Notes: a model not told the origin generated them from the letters alone. A DNA stretch of 42,401 bases from Arthrobacter sp. SO5 (GCF_020532805.1 NZ_MQTQ01000023.1:7928-50328), one strand, 5' to 3'. Counted from the stretch's first letter, positions 16,005 through 24,139 are shown. Made by a program: numbers and translations.

Positions 16005-16360
16005 CCGAACCCGTGTACTTCATGGAAATCAACAGCCCCAACCACGCGGAGTCGGCCGAGTTCTTTCGCGCCGTGTTCGGCTGGGACCCCCAGCCGTTCG
16101 CCGCGCCGGACTACCTCGTGGCGCCGCGCGGGGACGCCGGCGGCGTGGACAGCGCCATCCTTCCTTCGCGGGACGGCCAGCCCAGAGCCGTCCCCGTGAT
16201 CCGGGTCGCCGATCTCGACGCAACCCTGGCGGCCGTTCAGGCCAACGGCGGCAGCGTGGTCGTTCCTGCATTCGAACTCGGCCAGATGGGGAAGGCCTGC
16301 TACATCAATGACCCGGCCGGCGTGCTCGTCGGGCTGCATTTCTACTACCCGCCGCAGTAG
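16001..16360 (+). CDS. VOC (glyoxalase/bleomycin resistance fold) protein
   Basis: A 119-residue protein with one glyoxalase-like unit built of two beta-alpha-beta-beta-beta modules: VYFMEINSPNHAESAEFFRAVFGWD, then PVIRVADLDATLAAVQANGGSVVVP and MGKACYINDPAGVLVGLHFY. Such proteins range from lyases and dioxygenases to drug-binding proteins; the substrate cannot be read. Translationally coupled to the ArsR regulator, so it may be induced by the compound it handles. Confidence 0.88.
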   Translation: MTEPVYFMEINSPNHAESAEFFRAVFGWDPQPFAAPDYLVAPRGDAGGVDSAILPSRDGQPRAVPVIRVADLDATLAAVQANGGSVVVPAFELGQMGKACYINDPAGVLVGLHFYYPPQ

Positions 16361-16404
16361 GGACGTGCCGGGACCCGCTATTCCCTTGACGATTGCCCCG
16401 GGGG

Positions 16405-16410
16405 TAGCTT
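16405..16410 (+). promoter_or_regulatory. -10 element for leaderless transcript
   Basis: TAGCTT is followed by six nt (GTCCCC) and the ATG at 16417. No ribosome site is present. A TTGACG at 16386-16391 is too close (13 nt) to be a normal -35. Confidence 0.45.
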
Positions 16411-16416
16411 GTCCCC

Positions 16417-17439
16417 ATGGCCAGGGAAGAAACCACGCTCACCGTCAGCAGCCCGCACGGAACCCGCGACGTGCGGATCTCGAGTCCCGGCAGAGTGCTC
16501 TGGCCCAAGCACGGACTGACGAAGCTGGACCTCGCGCGGTACATCGTCGACGTCGGGGACGCTTTCCTCGCAGCCAACGGCGACCGACCTGTGACGCTCC
16601 AGCGGTTCGGGGACACTATCGAGGGCGACCAGTTCTACTCCAAGAACCCGCCCAAAGGTGCGCCGGACTTCGTGCGGTCCGTGCCCGTGGTCTATCCGAG
16701 CGGACGCTCCCATCCGCAGCTGGTCATCGACGAGGTCGCGGCGGCTGTCTGGGCGGTGCAGATGAATACGGTGGTGTTTCATCCCTGGCCGTCGCGGGCC
16801 GGCAATCCGGACAATCCCGACCAGTTGCGGATCGACCTCGACCCGCAGCCGGGCACTGGGTTCCAGGAGGCCATTCCGGTCGCCCAGGAACTGCGGGACG
16901 TCCTGGCCGAGGCGGGGCTGACGTCCTTCATCAAGACCTCCGGCAACCGCGGGCTGCACGTTTTTGCCCCGATCGAACCCCGGCAGGAGTTCCTGGAGGT
17001 GCGGCACGCCGTCATCGCCGCCGCCCGCGAACTGGAACGGAGGATGCCGGAGAAGGTCACCACGGCGTGGTGGAAGGAGGAACGCGGTCCCCGGATCTTC
17101 GTTGACTTCAACCAGGCGAACCGCGACCGGACCATGGCTGGCGCCTACAGCCCGCGCGCGCTGGAAAACGCCACTGTTTCCTGCCCGATCGGCTGGGATG
17201 AACTGGAGCACGCCGACACCCAGGACTTCACCATCACCACTGTTCCGCAACGGCTCAGGACTACCGGGGACCCGTGGGCGGACATGCATGCCACCGCCGG
17301 CAGCATCGATGTCCTGATGGGCTGGTGGGAGCGGGACGTCGCAGCGGGTCTGGGGGAGCTGCCCTTCCCTCCCGATTTTCCCAAGATGCCCGGGGAACCG
17401 CCGCGGGTGCAGCCCAGCCGGGCCCGCAGCAAAGGGTAG
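16417..17439 (+). CDS. stand-alone LigD-type polymerase/primase domain protein
   Basis: A 340-residue protein equal to the polymerase domain of bacterial LigD (archaeo-eukaryotic primase fold), without ligase or nuclease domains. FYSKNPPKGAPDFV, the catalytic pair Asp140/Asp142 in RIDLDPQPG, SGNRGLHVFAPI with His181 and Asp230 in IFVDFNQANRDRTMAGAYS match the family. LigD polymerase domains add nucleotides, preferably ribonucleotides, at DNA ends during non-homologous end joining; mycobacteria have extra stand-alone copies. No Ku or ligase gene is in the window, so partners would be elsewhere. It appears to be transcribed alone and leaderless. Confidence 0.92.
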   Translation: MAREETTLTVSSPHGTRDVRISSPGRVLWPKHGLTKLDLARYIVDVGDAFLAANGDRPVTLQRFGDTIEGDQFYSKNPPKGAPDFVRSVPVVYPSGRSHPQLVIDEVAAAVWAVQMNTVVFHPWPSRAGNPDNPDQLRIDLDPQPGTGFQEAIPVAQELRDVLAEAGLTSFIKTSGNRGLHVFAPIEPRQEFLEVRHAVIAAARELERRMPEKVTTAWWKEERGPRIFVDFNQANRDRTMAGAYSPRALENATVSCPIGWDELEHADTQDFTITTVPQRLRTTGDPWADMHATAGSIDVLMGWWERDVAAGLGELPFPPDFPKMPGEPPRVQPSRARSKG

Positions 17440-17648
17440 GTGGCCCGAACGTCCTTGAAGGCCCCTGCGAGAGATGAGAGGGCACTTGTCATAGCCACCG
17501 CCGCACGTATCCCACCGGGGGGGCAGTGCCGCCCGCAAACCGGGTGCGGGGGACCCTTGGTGGGTCTGGGACGTCTGGCCTCTGTTCGAAGGCCACCGCT
17601 GCGAATAGATTGGGGCAAAAGGACGCCGTCGGAAGAGAGGCAAGCGCC

Positions 17649-18932
17649 ATGACGATAACCACAGGTGTGGCAGCACGGCTGGCCGAGGGGCTGGCCATTG
17701 TCCTGGGCACTAAGGAAATCCCGGTCCGGCTGCAGGCCTGGGACGGCTCCGAGGCCGGTCCGGCGGGCGCCCCGGTGCTGGTGTTCCGGACTCGCCGGGC
17801 TTTGCGCCGGATCCTGTGGTCACCCGGGCAGCTGGGCCTCAGCCGCGCCTATGTCGCCGGGGACATCGATGCTCCGGGCGACATCTTCGAGGCCTTCACG
17901 GCGCTGAGTTCCGCCGGCAAGTTCGCGGAACCGGGTCCGTTCCGTCGGCTGACCGCCCGGGAGCTGGGAACGCTCGTCAAGACGGCCGTCCGGCTCGGGG
18001 CGCTGGGGCCGAAACCTGCGCCGCCGCCCGAGGAAGCGAAGGTTGTCCGTGCCGGCCGCCGGCACTCCAAGCAGCGCGACGCCGCGGCCATTTCGCACCA
18101 CTACGACGTCGGCAATGATTTCTACGCCATGGTCCTTGGGCCGTCGATGGTGTACTCCTGCGCGGTCTGGGAGGCAGAGGACGCCGGCCTGGAGGCCGCC
18201 CAGGAGGCCAAGATCGACCTCGTCTGCCGAAAGCTGGGGCTGCAGCCGGGCATGCGGGTGCTCGACGTCGGCTGCGGCTGGGGCAGCTTCGCCCTGCACG
18301 CCGCCCGGCGTTACGGGGTCGACGTCGTCGGCGTCACGCTCTCTACGGAACAGGCGTCACTCGCCGGCAAGCGCGTCGCGGAGGCCGGGCTGGCGGACCG
18401 CGTGGACATCCGGGTCCAGGACTACCGCGACGTCGAGGACGGCCCGTTCGATGCGATCAGCTCCATCGGGATGTCCGAGCACGTCGGCCGCGACCAGATG
18501 CCCCACTACGCCTCCCGGCTGCACGGGCTCCTGCGCCCCGGCGGACGGCTGCTCAACCACGCCATCTCCTGGAATGCCGGGCCCGCCGCACCGGACCCGG
18601 ATTCGTTCATTCCGCGTTACGTCTTCCCGGACGGGGAGATGCTCAGCCTCGCGGAGACCGTCGTCGCGCTGGAGTCCTGCGGGTTCGAAGTGCTCGACGT
18701 CGAGGCCCTGCGCCGCCACTACGCCTTGACCCTCCGGGCCTGGGTGCACAATCTCGAGGAGCGCTGGGATGAGGCCGTGCAGGCCGCCGGCGCTGGACGG
18801 GCCCGGGTATGGCGGCTCTACATGGCCGCGAGCGCCCTGGGCTTCGAGACCGGAATAACCGGCGTCAACCAGGTCCTCGTGCAGCGGCCCGGCGGCGACG
18901 GACCGCCGATGCGCCGTAGCGCCTGGATGTGA
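17649..18932 (+). CDS. cyclopropane-fatty-acyl-phospholipid synthase family methyltransferase
   Basis: A 427-residue S-adenosylmethionine-dependent methyltransferase. The N-terminal ~165 residues contain the SCP2/Cfa-type region (SRAYVAGDIDAPGDIFEAF). The catalytic domain follows with ISHHYDVGNDFYAMVLGPSMVYSCAVW, the SAM-binding VLDVGCGWGSFALHAA (204-219), SSIGMSEHVG and a C-terminal YRFYM-like end (WRLYMAAS). Such enzymes add a methylene or methyl group to unsaturated acyl chains of membrane lipids. ATG 17649 is preceded by GAGAGG. The 209 nt before it contain a TAGATT that could be a -10, nothing else clear. Production of cyclopropane versus branched (10-methyl) chains cannot be decided. 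Confidence 0.93.
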   Translation: MTITTGVAARLAEGLAIVLGTKEIPVRLQAWDGSEAGPAGAPVLVFRTRRALRRILWSPGQLGLSRAYVAGDIDAPGDIFEAFTALSSAGKFAEPGPFRRLTARELGTLVKTAVRLGALGPKPAPPPEEAKVVRAGRRHSKQRDAAAISHHYDVGNDFYAMVLGPSMVYSCAVWEAEDAGLEAAQEAKIDLVCRKLGLQPGMRVLDVGCGWGSFALHAARRYGVDVVGVTLSTEQASLAGKRVAEAGLADRVDIRVQDYRDVEDGPFDAISSIGMSEHVGRDQMPHYASRLHGLLRPGGRLLNHAISWNAGPAAPDPDSFIPRYVFPDGEMLSLAETVVALESCGFEVLDVEALRRHYALTLRAWVHNLEERWDEAVQAAGAGRARVWRLYMAASALGFETGITGVNQVLVQRPGGDGPPMRRSAWM

Positions 18933-18975
18933 GGCCGCCCCGGCCCCCGATTTCCACTCCGTGGCCGGACGCTGA

Positions 18976-19644
18976 TCACACGGTGTGCCGCTTCATGAAC
19001 GCCGCAACCGGCCCGGCGAGTGCGGCACCGACCTCTTCCGGGGTGCGCTTCAGGCCCGCGACCTCGAAGGTGTGGCCGCCGCCCTCGCACCACTGAAGGG
19101 TCGCCCGCGATCCGATCCGGGCAACCACGGCCTCGAGCAGCCCAGGAGTCGCGAACGGATCCCGCGTGCCCTGCAGGAATAGCATCGGCAGCGACAGGCC
19201 ATAGAGGTGTTCATCCCGGATCTTCTCCGGCTTGCCCGGCGGGTGCAGCGGGTAGCCCAGATAGACCAGACCCGCGGCCTCCATCCCCTCTGCCACGGCC
19301 ATCGAGGCCATGCGCCCGCCAAAGGACTTGCCGGCCGCCCAGACCGGCTCCCCGTCCGAGCGCGCCCGGGCCTCGGCCATGGCGGCCCGCCAGGCGGATA
19401 TCGCCGCCGGGGGGCGGTCCGGGAATTTCCTGCCGGCCTCCCGGTACGGAAAGTTGAACCGCAGCGTCGCGACGGATTGCGCGTTCAGGGCTCGGGTGAA
19501 TCCGGCCAGGAAGGGGTGCTCCATGCCGGACCCCGCGCCGTGCGCCACCACCAGCGACGCGAAGGGATCGCCGGGGCGGGCATAAACGCCCGAAACGGCT
19601 GTCTCGCCGACGGCAAATGTGAGGGGGGACTCCGGGATGCTCAT
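18976..19644 (-). CDS. TEX30/KANL3-type alpha/beta hydrolase
   Basis: A 222-residue hydrolase of the dienelactone hydrolase-like group: VVAHGAGSGMEHPF, the nucleophile elbow AAGKSFGGRM with Ser107, Asp162 in GTRDPF and His191 in GGHTFEV. KSFGG in place of the common GxSxG first residue is usual for the TEX30/KANL3 set. The substrate is unknown. The start ATG 19644 has no ribosome site but a CATCAT six nt upstream. It is convergent with the methyltransferase gene and divergent from pirin. An upstream in-frame ATG (19704) would overlap the pirin start and is unlikely. Confidence 0.88.
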   Translation of the reverse strand: MSIPESPLTFAVGETAVSGVYARPGDPFASLVVAHGAGSGMEHPFLAGFTRALNAQSVATLRFNFPYREAGRKFPDRPPAAISAWRAAMAEARARSDGEPVWAAGKSFGGRMASMAVAEGMEAAGLVYLGYPLHPPGKPEKIRDEHLYGLSLPMLFLQGTRDPFATPGLLEAVVARIGSRATLQWCEGGGHTFEVAGLKRTPEEVGAALAGPVAAFMKRHTV

Positions 19645-19650
19645 GGTTCC

Positions 19651-19690
19651 ATGATGGGGTCTGCGCGTCGTGTGCGCCGATCGGTAGGCT
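19651..19690. promoter_or_regulatory. divergent leaderless promoters of hydrolase and pirin genes
   Basis: Only 52 nt separate the two start codons. On the plus strand TAGGCT (19685-19690) lies six nt before the pirin ATG at 19697. On the minus strand CATCAT (19656-19651) lies six nt before the hydrolase ATG at 19644. Neither gene has a ribosome site, so both messages are probably leaderless and start back to back. Confidence 0.5.
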
Positions 19691-19696
19691 GTCACC

Positions 19697-20695
19697 ATGA
19701 GCAATACCGAAGTTGCCCCTCAGGAAATGCTCTGCGCATCCGGCGCCGATTGTGCCGGCGTCGAAGTACTGGTGCCGCGGCAGGTTCCGTTGGGCGGCCC
19801 GCGGGCCATGGATGTGCGGCGCACCCTTCCCCAGCGCCAGCGCAGCCTGATCGGAGCCTGGTGCTTCCTGGACCACTACGGGCCCGACGCCGTCGGTGTG
19901 TCCGGCGGGATGCAGGTGCCGCGCCACCCGCATACGGGGTTGCAGACGGTCAGCTGGCTGTTCACCGGTGAGATCGAGCACCGCGACTCGGCGGGCTTCC
20001 ACGCTGCGGTGCGGCCCGGGGAAGTCAACCTGATGACGGCCGGCCGCGGCATCAGCCATTCCGAGTTCTCCACCCCGGGAACGACCGTCCTGCACGGCGC
20101 CCAGTTGTGGGTGGCCCTTCCGGACAGCGCCCGCCATATGGAACCGAGCTTCGAGCATTACCGTCCCGAGCCGCTGGCCGGGGACGGCTGGACCCTGCGC
20201 GTGTTCCTGGGTTCGCTCGCCGGCTCGCGCTCCCCGGTCACCACCCACACCCGGCTGCTGGGCGCCGAGATCGTGCTCGACGCCGGGGCGGCGCTGACGC
20301 TCGACGTCGATCCGGGCTTCGAACACGGCGTGCTGGTAGACCAGGGGAGCCTGGGCCTCGACGGGCACCCCGTTGCCAGGGACCACCTGGCGTATCTGCC
20401 CGCAGGGAGGGACTCGCTGACGCTGGGCGCCGGCTCCGAACCCTTGCGGGTGCTTCTGATCGGCGGGGAACCCCTGGGCGAGCAGATCGTGATGTGGTGG
20501 AATTTCGTCGGCCGCAGCCACGAGGAGATTGCGGGCTACCGGGCGCAGTGGCAGGCCGAAATCGGCGCCGAGGTCCGTCCCGGTGGGGCAGATGAGGCCG
20601 GGGATGTCCCGCGATTCGGCACCTTCCCGCCGGGCGAACCCTCACCGCTGCCCGCCCCTGTCCTGCCGAACGTCCGCATGCGGCCCCGCGGCTGA
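19697..20695 (+). CDS. pirin-family bicupin protein
   Basis: A 332-residue protein with the pirin metal site: His77 and His79 in RHPHTGLQTVSW, and His121 with Glu123 in GRGISHSEF. The N-terminal cupin carries the metal; a second cupin follows (~residues 200-290, HGVLVDQGSLGLDG). Bacterial pirins include quercetin dioxygenases and regulators of metabolic enzymes; the role here is open. The gene starts at ATG 19697 with a leaderless-type promoter and is convergent with the TMEM175 gene. Confidence 0.92.
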   Translation: MSNTEVAPQEMLCASGADCAGVEVLVPRQVPLGGPRAMDVRRTLPQRQRSLIGAWCFLDHYGPDAVGVSGGMQVPRHPHTGLQTVSWLFTGEIEHRDSAGFHAAVRPGEVNLMTAGRGISHSEFSTPGTTVLHGAQLWVALPDSARHMEPSFEHYRPEPLAGDGWTLRVFLGSLAGSRSPVTTHTRLLGAEIVLDAGAALTLDVDPGFEHGVLVDQGSLGLDGHPVARDHLAYLPAGRDSLTLGAGSEPLRVLLIGGEPLGEQIVMWWNFVGRSHEEIAGYRAQWQAEIGAEVRPGGADEAGDVPRFGTFPPGEPSPLPAPVLPNVRMRPRG

Positions 20696-20741
20696 GCCGG
20701 CTCGAACGGAAAGCGATGATTGCGGGACCCGCGGCAGGGTT

Positions 20742-21347
20742 TTAGTTGTGGGATTCAGCCCCGGAGCCGGCCGGGTGCGTGAGGAACCGTTCAACGCGCC
20801 GGTCCGGGATCAGCCACAGGGCGGCCACACCCGAGTAGACGGCGAGGCCCAGGACGGGGTTCACCAGGCTAAGCCCCATGCCCAGAAGGTAGAGGAGGGG
20901 GGACGCTTTCCCTTTCCAGTCCCGGCCCATCGCGCGCTCAAGCGGACCATCCCGTCCCTGCTGCCGGATCAGGGTCAGCTTCAGCAGGTAATAGGCGATG
21001 GCGGCAAGCAGCAGGTTCAGGCCGTAGACCAGGACGGGGACTTCCATCCAGCCGGCGCTGTTCATCCACCGTGTGGTGAACGGGAACAGCGACAGCCAGA
21101 ACAGCAGATGAAGGTTGGCCCAGAGAACCGCTCCGTTGATCTTGCCGGCCAGATGGAGCAGGTGGTGGTGGTTGGCCCAGTAGATCCCGACATACACAAA
21201 GCTCAAGAGGTAGCTCAAGAATGTGGGGAGTTCATCGAGCAGCGCCTGCCAGGTCGGCTCCGCAGGGATGTGCAGTTCCAGGACCATAATGGTGATGATG
21301 ATGGCCAGCACACCGTCGCTGAAGGCCTCCAGCCGGTTCTTGTTCAT
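20742..21347 (-). CDS. TMEM175-family (DUF1211) potassium channel-like protein
   Basis: A 201-residue integral membrane protein. The first helix has the signature RLEAFSDGVLAIIITIMVLEL (RxxxFSD motif), which in the family lines the potassium filter. About six membrane segments are visible, as usual for one bacterial subunit. TMEM175 proteins are weakly selective potassium channels. ATG 21347 follows a strong GGGAGG site. Next to it in the same direction, beginning 35 nt upstream, is a CDP-alcohol phosphatidyltransferase. Confidence 0.92.
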   Translation of the reverse strand: MNKNRLEAFSDGVLAIIITIMVLELHIPAEPTWQALLDELPTFLSYLLSFVYVGIYWANHHHLLHLAGKINGAVLWANLHLLFWLSLFPFTTRWMNSAGWMEVPVLVYGLNLLLAAIAYYLLKLTLIRQQGRDGPLERAMGRDWKGKASPLLYLLGMGLSLVNPVLGLAVYSGVAALWLIPDRRVERFLTHPAGSGAESHN

Positions 21348-21382
21348 GAGGGCCTCCCAACCTTCATATGTCTGCGAGGAGT

Positions 21383-22147
21383 CTACGCCGGGTGCATGGC
21401 CGCGGCCAGATTGTCGCGGCGCAGCCGCTCCAACTCGACGACGTCGCGGCCGAAGGAAAGAGCCAGCAGCACCAGCGCCAGGGCCACCGCAGCCGCTCCC
21501 GGCCCACGCTGGACGCCCGGTGTCAGGGCAAACAGCAACGCGGCCGACTGGAGGGCGCCGATGATCTTACGGGCGGCATTCGGTGGAAGGGGTTCCCTCA
21601 GTGAGGGCCGGAACCATCCCGCGGCAAGGAACGCATAGTACAGCAGCCCGATCCCCAGCGTCCACGGGCCCGTGACTGTGGCGGCCGCGCAGGAAAGCAC
21701 CAGGACGAGGGCGCCGTCGGTATCAGTGTCCAGGCGCGAACCGGCGGCGGAAGCGGTGCCGGTGGCCCGCGCCACCGGACCGTCGACGGCGTCGAGGAGG
21801 TAAGCGGCCGTGCCAAGCGGGACGAGGAGGCTGCCGGAAGGGACTCCGGCCAGCAGACCGGCGGCAGTCAGCGAGGCACAGCAGGCCACCAGCACGGCAC
21901 GGACCAGCGTGATGCGGTCCGCCGGTGTGCAGACCGGGGGCACGCGGCGGAGGATCGAGGCTGCCGCACGGCCGATCACCGCGCCGCCGGCGGCAATCGC
22001 GGCGGCAAGGAATACGTACTGTCCTGGGACGGGGAAAGCCGAGACGCAAAGCCAGGTTCCGGCAACCAGGAATGCTGCCACCGCGGCCGTCACGTCAGCC
22101 ACCGCTCGCGGCGCTGACCTTCCGTCCACCAACCATCTCGCCGCCAT
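21383..22147 (-). CDS. CDP-alcohol phosphatidyltransferase family protein
   Basis: A 254-residue membrane enzyme with the full CDP-alcohol phosphatidyltransferase motif D-x2-DG-x2-AR-x8-G-x3-D-x3-D, seen from DAVDGPVAR to GSRLDTDTD at about residues 119-145. About six membrane helices are visible. These enzymes join a CDP-activated lipid and an alcohol (inositol phosphate, glycerol phosphate or other) in phospholipid synthesis; the acceptor cannot be chosen from sequence. GGAAGG lies 10 nt before ATG 22147. There is an N-terminal extension of about 70 residues, partly hydrophobic, before the motif domain. Confidence 0.9.
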   Translation of the reverse strand: MAARWLVDGRSAPRAVADVTAAVAAFLVAGTWLCVSAFPVPGQYVFLAAAIAAGGAVIGRAAASILRRVPPVCTPADRITLVRAVLVACCASLTAAGLLAGVPSGSLLVPLGTAAYLLDAVDGPVARATGTASAAGSRLDTDTDGALVLVLSCAAATVTGPWTLGIGLLYYAFLAAGWFRPSLREPLPPNAARKIIGALQSAALLFALTPGVQRGPGAAAVALALVLLALSFGRDVVELERLRRDNLAAAMHPA

Positions 22148-22221
22148 GCCAGCAAAACCTTCCGCGCCGGGTTCAGCACGCTCAATCTACGTGCGGGGCA
22201 CCAGCGTATCCGGTGGCGGGG

Positions 22222-22692
22222 TCAGGACGAGCGGCTCTGCGCGCGCGTCGTGCCAGGACGTGCGGTCCGCGGCGCACGGGCGAAGCCGATAGCCGCCAGG
22301 ACAGCCCCGGCGGCCTCCGCCACCGCACTGAGGGATTTCTCGAAGAACCATGTCGGATCGTACATGGCCGGAAACGGTCCGAAGGCCGGGATGTTGACGT
22401 ATCGGTAGGTGATGACTGCGGCGAAGGCGCTCAGGGCCACCACGAACGCGACCGCGTAGGCAGCGCGGGTGCCGCGCAGCAGGACGTACGCCGCAGCGAG
22501 GATGGCCGCGGCGGCCTCGAGCAGGAACAGGGTGCCCTGGCCGATCCCGCCCGCGCTGGCGGCCTGGTAGCCGGGAGCGAGGTGGATGTGGACGCCGGCG
22601 TCGACGAGGAGGGCAAGGGCGGTCAGCACCCGCAGGGCGAGGTCAGCACCCCGCACGGCGGCGGTATTTCCGGTGCTGCTTGGGGCGCTCAT
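22222..22692 (-). CDS. hypothetical membrane protein, four helices
   Basis: A 156-residue protein with four hydrophobic stretches and a polar loop VNIPAFGPFPAMYDPTWFFE between helices three and four. The first helix holds the sequence LVDAGVHIHLAPGY, with two His that could sit near a membrane face. The start overlaps the stop of the cupredoxin gene (ATGA), so the two are made together. Such small membrane proteins are often found with secreted copper proteins, but I do not recognise a named family. Function is unknown. Confidence 0.8.
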   Translation of the reverse strand: MSAPSSTGNTAAVRGADLALRVLTALALLVDAGVHIHLAPGYQAASAGGIGQGTLFLLEAAAAILAAAYVLLRGTRAAYAVAFVVALSAFAAVITYRYVNIPAFGPFPAMYDPTWFFEKSLSAVAEAAGAVLAAIGFARAPRTARPGTTRAQSRSS

Positions 22693-23090
22693 CTGACTGT
22701 CAGCGTCCCGTGCATGCCCGGATGGAAGGTGCAGTGGTAGGCGTACGTTCCCGGCTGACTCGGCGCGGTGAACGTGCCCGTGCCGCCGTTGCCCTGGACG
22801 TCCACGTCAAACGCGGATCCTTCGTCGGCCGTCACCGTGTGCCGGGCACTGTCCATATTGGTCACGGCTACCGTTGCGCCCGGGGACACGGTGATCGGGG
22901 CTCCGTAGCCGAAGTCCTTGACGGTGATGGACGTCGCCACCGAGCCGGACGCCGGGGCACCTGTTGTGGCCTGGCCGGCCGGCGACGTCGCGGCCGGGTT
23001 TGCGCCGCCACTGGAGCAGCTGGCGGTCCCAGCCAGCACACAGGCCAGCAGCAGTGCCAGCGTGAGGGAACGGAGCCTGCCGGTAGTCAT
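22689..23090 (-). CDS. cupredoxin-domain lipoprotein (plastocyanin-like)
   Basis: A 133-residue exported blue-copper protein. Signal sequence MTTGRLRSLTLALLLACVLAG, then TASC with Cys25 as probable lipid anchor, a Ser/Ala/Gly linker to ~50, and one cupredoxin domain. Copper ligands are His84 (SARHTVTA), Cys120, His123 and Met126 (YHCTFHPGMHG), the usual one-plus-three pattern. It probably shuttles electrons or binds copper at the outer face of the membrane. I start at ATG 23090; upstream in-frame codons would add a non-signal N-terminus. The leader contains a duplicated 15-bp element. Confidence 0.93.
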   Translation of the reverse strand: MTTGRLRSLTLALLLACVLAGTASCSSGGANPAATSPAGQATTGAPASGSVATSITVKDFGYGAPITVSPGATVAVTNMDSARHTVTADEGSAFDVDVQGNGGTGTFTAPSQPGTYAYHCTFHPGMHGTLTVR

Positions 23091-23095
23091 GTCGC

Positions 23096-23125
23096 CACCA
23101 TCCTCTGCAGCACCATCCTCTGCAG
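23096..23125 (-). repeat. 15-bp perfect tandem duplication in cupredoxin leader
   Basis: The unit CTGCAGAGGATGGTG (minus strand) occurs twice in a row, directly before the cupredoxin start. Each copy contains GAGG, so the ribosome site is doubled. Because 15 is a multiple of three, the copies also form a 9-codon frame (MVLQRMVAT) whose TGA overlaps the ATG of the gene. Confidence 0.85.
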
Positions 23126-23238
23126 TGGGAAGGGAAGTGCAGGCGGAGCTGATACCACCCATTCTGCGCCCGCCGCGGCGAAATGGCACCGGCCATCCGG
23201 TTTTTTCGATCTGGCCGGAATCCGGCGCCCCGACGGAG

Positions 23239-23541
23239 CTAGCTCATGCAGTCAGCACAGAACGAGTGGCCGGCCTTCTCGCTGGCCAGCTGGGAGCGGT
23301 GCCGGACAAGGAAGCACGAGTAGCACGTGAATTCGTCCTCTTTCTGCGGAATGACTGTCACTGTCAGTTCCTCGCCGGACAGGTCGGCGCCCGGCAGTTC
23401 TACGCCCTCCGAGGTGTCTGCCTCATCGAGTTCACGCACGACGCTGCGCGCGTCCGGCGCATTCGCGGAGCGCAGGGCCTCAAGGGAGGCGTTGCGGGAT
23501 TCTGCGACGTCGGATCGGACTTCGTCATAATCGGTTGCCAC
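23239..23541 (-). CDS. DUF4193 zinc-ribbon protein
   Basis: A 100-residue acidic protein, MATDYDEVRSD at the N-terminus and a C-terminal zinc ribbon with Cys73, Cys76 (CYSC) and Cys95, Cys98 (CADC). This family is widespread in actinobacteria and of unknown function, commonly annotated as DUF4193. GTG 23541 gives the standard MATDYD start; a longer upstream frame exists but does not fit the family. Divergent from the next small gene, with 249 nt between them that hold promoters but no further gene I can support. Confidence 0.9.
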   Translation of the reverse strand: MATDYDEVRSDVAESRNASLEALRSANAPDARSVVRELDEADTSEGVELPGADLSGEELTVTVIPQKEDEFTCYSCFLVRHRSQLASEKAGHSFCADCMS

Positions 23542-23790
23542 GTGTTGGTACTCGTTTCCGTTGTTCTGGGTTTCCCGGGATTGAACGGTACAGCATCCAA
23601 CCGTTAATACTCTGGGTGTAGGGGGCCTGTGTGCAGTGACCCTCATGACACCGGGCAACGGGCCGGCGGATCAGATCACGCTCCAGCCGCCGTCGTTGTT
23701 GATCCATGATGGTCGCCCGGATTTCATGTGGCGTTAATGGCGCAGCCCTATCCTGATTCCTTAGGCACCATCCGCCGGAAGGGAATCATC

Positions 23791-24057
23791 ATGGCCGATA
23801 TCGCTGTAGTGCTGGGGCGGCTCACCCCGCCCGAACTCGACGGACTTCGGTCCCTCGGCCCCCACGGGCATCTCACGAGGCCCCTCATCGAGGCCCTGGA
23901 CCGTGCCGCCGGCGGCCCCGGTGCCGGACGCGGATACTACGTTCCCAACGGCAACGTCAGCGCCACGGGCGGGCCGCACCTGGTTCTGCGCAGCGACGTC
24001 GCCGGCTGGCTCTTCGACTCCGTGCCCCAGATGACTCAGGTCCAGGGAGACGGCTAG
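23791..24057 (+). CDS. hypothetical protein, 88 aa
   Basis: ATG 23791 is preceded by GGAAGGGAATC, a strong ribosome site. The protein begins MADIAVVLGRLTPPELDGLRSL and continues with a short helical part and a Gly-rich segment GGPGAGRGYYVPNGNV, ending in SDVAGWLFDSVPQM. No membrane segment or known motif. It precedes the response regulator by 82 nt. A TATCCT at 23748-23753 may be its -10. Confidence 0.65.
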   Translation: MADIAVVLGRLTPPELDGLRSLGPHGHLTRPLIEALDRAAGGPGAGRGYYVPNGNVSATGGPHLVLRSDVAGWLFDSVPQMTQVQGDG

Positions 24058-24099
24058 GAATCGGGGGTTCGCACCCCAGATCCACCCGGAAGCGGCATA

Positions 24100-24127
24100 C
24101 TGTCCCTGAGGAGCTGTCCCTGAGGAG
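24100..24127 (+). repeat. 14-bp perfect tandem duplication in response-regulator leader
   Basis: CTGTCCCTGAGGAG occurs at 24100-24113 and again at 24114-24127, ending 12 nt before the ATG of the response regulator. Each copy ends in GAGGAG, so the purine-rich ribosome site is repeated and then continues as AGGAG. Confidence 0.85.
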
Positions 24128-24139
24128 AGGAGTCGCGCC

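Noticed and set aside
19211..20521. 436-codon open frame on the minus strand spanning the pirin gene
   Set aside because: It covers the pirin metal-site coding region antisense and the hydrolase gene in another frame; both of those have clear families.
20696..20741. Bidirectional terminator between pirin and TMEM175 genes
   Set aside because: A GGGTTTT and a short GCGGG/CCCGC are present, but the stem would have a one-base loop, so no convincing hairpin forms.
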